Below the pieces are notes generated by a model. That model searched no databases, was not told the origin of the DNA, and worked only from the letters and a program-made list of their open reading frames with translations. Shown here piece after piece: positions 6,055-9,270 of a stretch of 9,270 bases of DNA (position 1 is its first letter; each line of letters begins with the position of its first letter). The translations under genes were made by a program, and so were the position numbers. The stretch is from Ventricola sp017626895 (GTDB lineage: Bacteria; Bacillota; Clostridia; Christensenellales; Aristaeellaceae): the NCBI GenBank assembly GCA_017626895.1, contig JAGAHV010000016.1:1-9270 (forward strand), written 5' to 3'.

Positions 6055-6308
6055 ATTTCCGCTTTGAAAAGCGGCGCCCTCCCAGTATCGGAGGTGTCGT
6101 CGGTCCCGGCAGGTGGCCGGTCGCGAGGCTCACAAGTGTCCGGATGTCATGGAACAGCATTCAGGACAAACTGCGGGCTGGCAGGACCGTGTGCTAGATC
6201 CACAGGGAAAATTCCCTTAGCTGAGGGGAAACGGGAACTGTGGCTGTCGGAGCCATGCTGCAATGAACCAGGCGGAAATCCGCCTTCGACAAAATAGGAG
6301 GTAAACCC
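6055..6308 (+). other. Long structured rpsL-rpsG intercistronic region
   Basis: This 254-nt gap has no convincing gene but many possible stems: CCGCTT/AAGCGG (6059-6074), CCTCC/GGAGG (6078-6094), CCGGC/GCCGG (6106-6120) and TGTCC/GGACA (6137-6168). It continues with CCACAG/CTGTGG (6200-6243), TTCCCTT/AGGGGAA (6212-6230), TGGCT/AGCCA (6241-6255) and AGGCGG/CCGCCT (6270-6285). TTCCC at 6212-6216 can pair with any of three GGGAA copies (6205-6209, 6226-6230, 6233-6237), which allows alternative folds. No T-run terminator and no clear internal promoter are visible. In E. coli the S7 repressor-binding site lies between rpsL and rpsG, so an S7-responsive element is one reading. I do not recognise a known riboswitch. 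The rpsG ribosome binding site AGGAGGT is at 6296-6302. Confidence 0.55.
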
Positions 6309-6779
6309 ATGCCAAGACGTGGTTTTATACCGAAGCGTGAGGTACTGCCGGATCCGGTATACGGCAATACCATTATCACAAAGCTGATCAACCAGGTCAT
6401 GCTGGACGGCAAGCGCGGCATTGCGCAGTCTGTTTGCTATGACGCATTTGAGATGGTGAACAAGAAGACCGGCAAGGAAGCCATGGATGTGTTCAACGAC
6501 GCACTGGCCAACATCCTGCCGAGCCTTGAGGTCAAGGCCCGCCGCGTCGGCGGTGCAACCTATCAGGTCCCGATCGAGATCCGTCCGGAGCGCCGTCAGA
6601 CCCTGGCCCTGCGCTGGCTGGTCGAATTCTCCCGCAAGCGCGGTGAGAAGACCATGGCAGAGCGTCTCTGTGCAGAGATTATTGATGCCAGCAACAACGC
6701 CGGCGCTGCTGTACGCCGTAAGGAAGAAATGCATCGTATGGCCGAGTCCAACAAGGCTTTCGCGCATTATCGCTGGTAA
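6309..6779 (+). CDS. rpsG: 30S ribosomal protein S7
   Basis: S7 nucleates assembly of the 16S rRNA 3' major domain (head) and contacts the E-site tRNA. At 156 residues it has the standard bacterial length. Conserved blocks are the N-terminal PRRGFIPKREVLPDPVYG, the central LEVKARRVGGATYQVPIEI (residues 73-91), the RRQTLALRWLV segment (94-104) and the C-terminal MAESNKAFAHYRW. The ATG at 6309 lies 6 nt after AGGAGGT. It follows rpsL after an unusually long 254-nt gap and precedes fusA by 54 nt, which keeps the classic str order. In E. coli, S7 is the autoregulator of this operon; whether it acts so here is inference, with the structured gap upstream as the candidate site. Confidence 0.98.
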   Translation: MPRRGFIPKREVLPDPVYGNTIITKLINQVMLDGKRGIAQSVCYDAFEMVNKKTGKEAMDVFNDALANILPSLEVKARRVGGATYQVPIEIRPERRQTLALRWLVEFSRKRGEKTMAERLCAEIIDASNNAGAAVRRKEEMHRMAESNKAFAHYRW

Positions 6780-6787
6780 GTTTCTAT

Positions 6788-6808
6788 GCCGCAGCCTCTG
6801 GCTGCGGC
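6788..6808 (+). other. Stem-loop between rpsG and fusA
   Basis: GCCGCAGCC (6788-6796) and GGCTGCGGC (6800-6808) form a perfect 9-bp GC-rich stem with a TCT loop. It begins 8 nt after the rpsG stop and is followed by TATATCG rather than a T-run. It is therefore not a standard terminator. It may protect the rpsG mRNA 3' end, mark RNA processing, or tune relative fusA output. Confidence 0.7.
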
Positions 6809-6833
6809 TATATCGTGAAAAAGGAGAACTATC

Positions 6834-8918
6834 ATGCCGAGAACCCATGCTTTGAACATGGTCCGCAACATTGGAATCATGGCGCATATCGACGCCGGCA
6901 AGACAACGACTACCGAGCGTATTCTGTATTATACGGGGAAAACGCACAAGATTGGCGAAGTCCATGAAGGTGCTGCGACCATGGACTGGATGGAACAGGA
7001 GCAGGAGCGTGGTATTACCATCACCTCTGCAGCCACCACCTGCTATTGGAAGGACCACCGTATTAATATTATTGACACTCCCGGACACGTTGATTTTACC
7101 GTTGAAGTCGAACGGTCTCTGCGTGTTCTTGACGGCGCTGTTGCCGTGTTTGCGGCAAAAGGTGGCGTGGAGCCCCAGTCTGAAACGGTCTGGCGTCAGG
7201 CTGAACATTATCAGGTTCCCCGTATTGCCTATGTAAATAAAATGGACATCGTCGGTGCGGATTTCTTCCATGTCATGGAGCAGATGCATGATCGTCTGCA
7301 TGCCAATGCACATCCGCTTCAGCTGCCCATTGGCGCGGAGAATACATTCCGCGGCATCATTGATCTGGTCACCATGCGTGCTGAGGTCTATTATGATGAC
7401 ATGGGCAAGGACTACCGTGATGAAGAGATCCCGGAGGATATGAAAGAGGATGCTCAGCTTTATCACGATGAGCTGATTGAGGCTCTGGCGGATATTGATG
7501 ACACCATCATGGAAAAGTTCATGGAAGGCGAGGAGCCGACCATTGAAGAGGTGAAAGCCGCCATCCGCAAGGGAACCGTTGAGTGCAAGTTCTTCGGCAT
7601 GCTCTGCGGCACCTCTTACCGCAACAAGGGCGTACAGCTGCTGCTGGATGCCATCATTGATTACATGCCCTCTCCGGTTGACATTCCGCCGGTCAAGGGA
7701 ATCAATCCCAAGACGGATGAGGAAATCACCCGTGAGGCAAGCGACAGCGCGCCGTTCTCTGCTCTTGCATTCAAGATCATGACGGACCCGTTTGTCGGCA
7801 AGCTGACCTTCGTGCGTGTCTACTCCGGACACATCAGCTCCGGTTCCTACGTACTCAACTCCACCAAGGAGAAGCGCGAGCGCATTGGCCGTCTCCTGCA
7901 GATGCACGCCAATGAGCGCAAGGAAATTGACGAGATCTATGCCGGCGATATCTGCGGCGTTGTCGGATTCAAGGATACGACAACCGGTGACTCGCTGTGC
8001 GATGACAAGCAGAAGATCATCCTCGAGAAGATGGAGTTCCCGGAGCCGGTTATCCAGGTCGCCATCGAGCCCAAGACCAAGGCCGGTCAGGAAAAGATGA
8101 TTCTGGCCCTCATGCGTCTGGCAGAAGAGGACCCGACCTTCAAGACCTATACCAACCAGGAAACCGGCCAGACGATTATCGCCGGCATGGGCGAGCTCCA
8201 TCTGGAAATCATCGTCGACCGTCTGCTGCGTGAGTTCAAGGTTGAGGCCACCGTCGGCGCGCCGCAGGTTGCCTATCGTGAGACCATCCGCAAGGCGGCC
8301 AAGGCTGAGGGACGCTATGTCCGTCAGACCGGTGGTAACGGCCAGTACGGTGACTGCTGGATTGAAATCACTCCTGCAGAGCCGGGTGCCGGCTATTCCT
8401 TCAGCAACGATACCGTCGGCGGTTCTATTCCGAAGGAATTCATCGCCCCGATCGATGCCGGTGTGCGTGAGGCTGCCAAGAATGGTCTGCTGGGCGGCTA
8501 TGAAGTGGTTGACTTCCATGTATCCGTCTATGATGGTTCCTATCATGAGGTTGACTCCTCTGAGGTGGCCTTCAAGATTGCCGGCTCCATGGCCTTCAAG
8601 GCCGCGCTGGCCAAGGCGGATCCGGTACTGCTCGAGCCCATTATGAAAGTGGACGTGACGGTGCCTGAGGAGTACATGGGCGATGTTATCGGCGATCTGA
8701 ATGCCCGCCGCGGCCGGATCGAGGGAATGGAGCCCAACGGCACCTCCCAGGACATTCACGCAATGGTTCCGCTCTCCGAGATGTTCGGTTATGCGACCGC
8801 TCTGCGTTCCCGTACACAGGGACGCGGCGTGTACAGCATGCAGCCTGAACACTATGAGCCGGTTCCCAAGTCTATCCAGGAGAAGGTCTGCGGTGGCAGG
8901 ACCACATCCGGAAAATAA
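6834..8918 (+). CDS. fusA: Translation elongation factor G
   Basis: EF-G is the GTPase that drives translocation of tRNA and mRNA and acts with RRF in ribosome recycling. The 694-residue protein has the full length. The G-domain shows G1 AHIDAGKT (17-24), switch I RGITITSAAT (59-68), G3 DTPGHVDF (81-88) and G4 NKMD (135-138). Later domains are seen in SDSAPFSALAFKIMTDPFVG, GMGELHLEI, RQTGGNGQYGDC and the C-terminal IGDLNARRGRIEGME with MVPLSEMFGYAT, which are domain II-V hallmarks. The ribosome binding site AAGGAG is 7 nt before the ATG. The gene lies in the usual str position between rpsG and tuf. Codon use is strongly biased, as expected for a highly expressed gene. No lesion was seen. Confidence 0.99.
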   Translation: MPRTHALNMVRNIGIMAHIDAGKTTTTERILYYTGKTHKIGEVHEGAATMDWMEQEQERGITITSAATTCYWKDHRINIIDTPGHVDFTVEVERSLRVLDGAVAVFAAKGGVEPQSETVWRQAEHYQVPRIAYVNKMDIVGADFFHVMEQMHDRLHANAHPLQLPIGAENTFRGIIDLVTMRAEVYYDDMGKDYRDEEIPEDMKEDAQLYHDELIEALADIDDTIMEKFMEGEEPTIEEVKAAIRKGTVECKFFGMLCGTSYRNKGVQLLLDAIIDYMPSPVDIPPVKGINPKTDEEITREASDSAPFSALAFKIMTDPFVGKLTFVRVYSGHISSGSYVLNSTKEKRERIGRLLQMHANERKEIDEIYAGDICGVVGFKDTTTGDSLCDDKQKIILEKMEFPEPVIQVAIEPKTKAGQEKMILALMRLAEEDPTFKTYTNQETGQTIIAGMGELHLEIIVDRLLREFKVEATVGAPQVAYRETIRKAAKAEGRYVRQTGGNGQYGDCWIEITPAEPGAGYSFSNDTVGGSIPKEFIAPIDAGVREAAKNGLLGGYEVVDFHVSVYDGSYHEVDSSEVAFKIAGSMAFKAALAKADPVLLEPIMKVDVTVPEEYMGDVIGDLNARRGRIEGMEPNGTSQDIHAMVPLSEMFGYATALRSRTQGRGVYSMQPEHYEPVPKSIQEKVCGGRTTSGK

Positions 8919-8925
8919 TTAAACT

Positions 8926-8940
8926 GTGCCTTAACGGCAC
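8926..8940 (+). other. Small stem-loop next to the tuf ribosome binding site
   Basis: GTGCC (8926-8930) and GGCAC (8936-8940) form a 5-bp stem with a TTAAC loop. It ends one base before the GGAGG (8942-8946) that serves tuf. It is short and could be chance, but its position could affect ribosome access. Confidence 0.35.
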
Positions 8941-8951
8941 TGGAGGATAAA

Positions 8952-9270
8952 ATGGCAAAACAGAAATTTGAACGTACGAAGCCGCACGTGAACATCGGAA
9001 CGATCGGTCACGTTGATCACGGCAAGACGACCCTGACCGCGGCCATCACCATGGTGCTCTCCACCTTTGGTGAGGCGCAGGCCATGCGTTATGATGAAAT
9101 CGACAAGGCGCCTGAAGAGAAGGCACGTGGAATCACGATCAATACCGCACACGTTGAGTATGAGACCGAGAAGCGTCACTACGCTCACGTGGACTGCCCG
9201 GGTCACGCCGACTATGTGAAGAACATGGTAACGGGTGCTGCTCAGATGGACGGTGCCATCATCGTTGTAG
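8952..9270 (+). CDS. tuf: Translation elongation factor Tu, N-terminal part
   Basis: EF-Tu delivers aminoacyl-tRNA to the ribosomal A site in a GTP-dependent way. Only the first 106 codons are inside the window; the rest runs off the right edge. The MAKQKFERTKPHVNIGTIG start is typical. G1 is GHVDHGKT (19-26), switch I is RGITINTAHVEYE (59-71) and G3 is DCPGHADYVKNM (81-92). GGAGG at 8942-8946 lies 5 nt before the ATG. The gene follows fusA by 33 nt with no terminator, completing the str order rpsL-rpsG-fusA-tuf. Confidence 0.98.
   Translation, partial: MAKQKFERTKPHVNIGTIGHVDHGKTTLTAAITMVLSTFGEAQAMRYDEIDKAPEEKARGITINTAHVEYETEKRHYAHVDCPGHADYVKNMVTGAAQMDGAIIVV

Noticed and set aside
6064..6297. 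A 77-codon open frame within the rpsL-rpsG gap
   Set aside because: It starts at TTG without a ribosome binding site, has an odd composition rich in Gly, Pro, Ser and Cys, and is better explained as structured noncoding RNA.
6147..8852. A roughly 900-codon open frame on the minus strand across rpsG and fusA
   Set aside because: It lies antisense to two unmistakable housekeeping genes and its frame crosses the noncoding gap as well. The translation shows no recognisable domain. Strong codon bias in the sense genes readily clears stops from one antisense frame.

Overview
The window reads as chromosomal DNA from a low-to-mid GC Gram-positive-type bacterium (Firmicutes). The evidence is strong AGGAGG-type ribosome binding sites before nearly every gene, GTG and TTG starts, a YbxF/L7Ae-like gene heading the str operon, and a lysine cluster using the acetylase enzyme DapH. 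Ribosomal protein S12 is the short 124-residue form, without the N-terminal insertion typical of Bacilli. This points to Clostridia or Negativicutes rather than Bacilli. The lineage is inferred from remembered family features, not from a search.

Layout, all on the + strand. (1) 1-914: the 3' part of an AAA-ATPase-like/PD-(D/E)XK gene, broken by a one-base frameshift. (2) 915-1092: a spacer with three small hairpins. (3) 1093-3459: a dapA-dapB-dapH cluster converting aspartate semialdehyde and pyruvate to N-acetyl-L-2-amino-6-oxopimelate on the way to diaminopimelate and lysine, closed by a strong intrinsic terminator. (4) 3532-3685: two copies of a 59-bp repeat, one inside a 69-bp nested hairpin. 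(5) 3706-5139: a second, unrelated ATPase-nuclease (ATPase_2/DUF234 type) interrupted by an in-frame amber codon. (6) 5251-9270: the str operon, with a near-consensus extended -10 promoter, an L7Ae-like RNA-binding protein, rpsL (S12), an unusually long structured gap, rpsG (S7), fusA (EF-G) and the first 106 codons of tuf (EF-Tu).

The two functional blocks, diaminopimelate synthesis and translation elongation, are ordinary housekeeping. The accessory material lies around them. Two multi-copy-type ATPase/nuclease genes bracket the dap cluster. Each carries a single disabling lesion, and each lacks the usual nuclease lysine (E-F-A in one, E-I-R in the other).

The observations most worth a second look are the paired nested hairpin repeats just upstream of the second ATPase gene, the 254-nt hairpin-rich region between rpsL and rpsG with mutually exclusive pairings, and an arginine at S12 position 88, where lysine is usual and where K88R is a known streptomycin-resistance change. 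No phage, IS transposase, CRISPR array, tRNA or rRNA was recognised.
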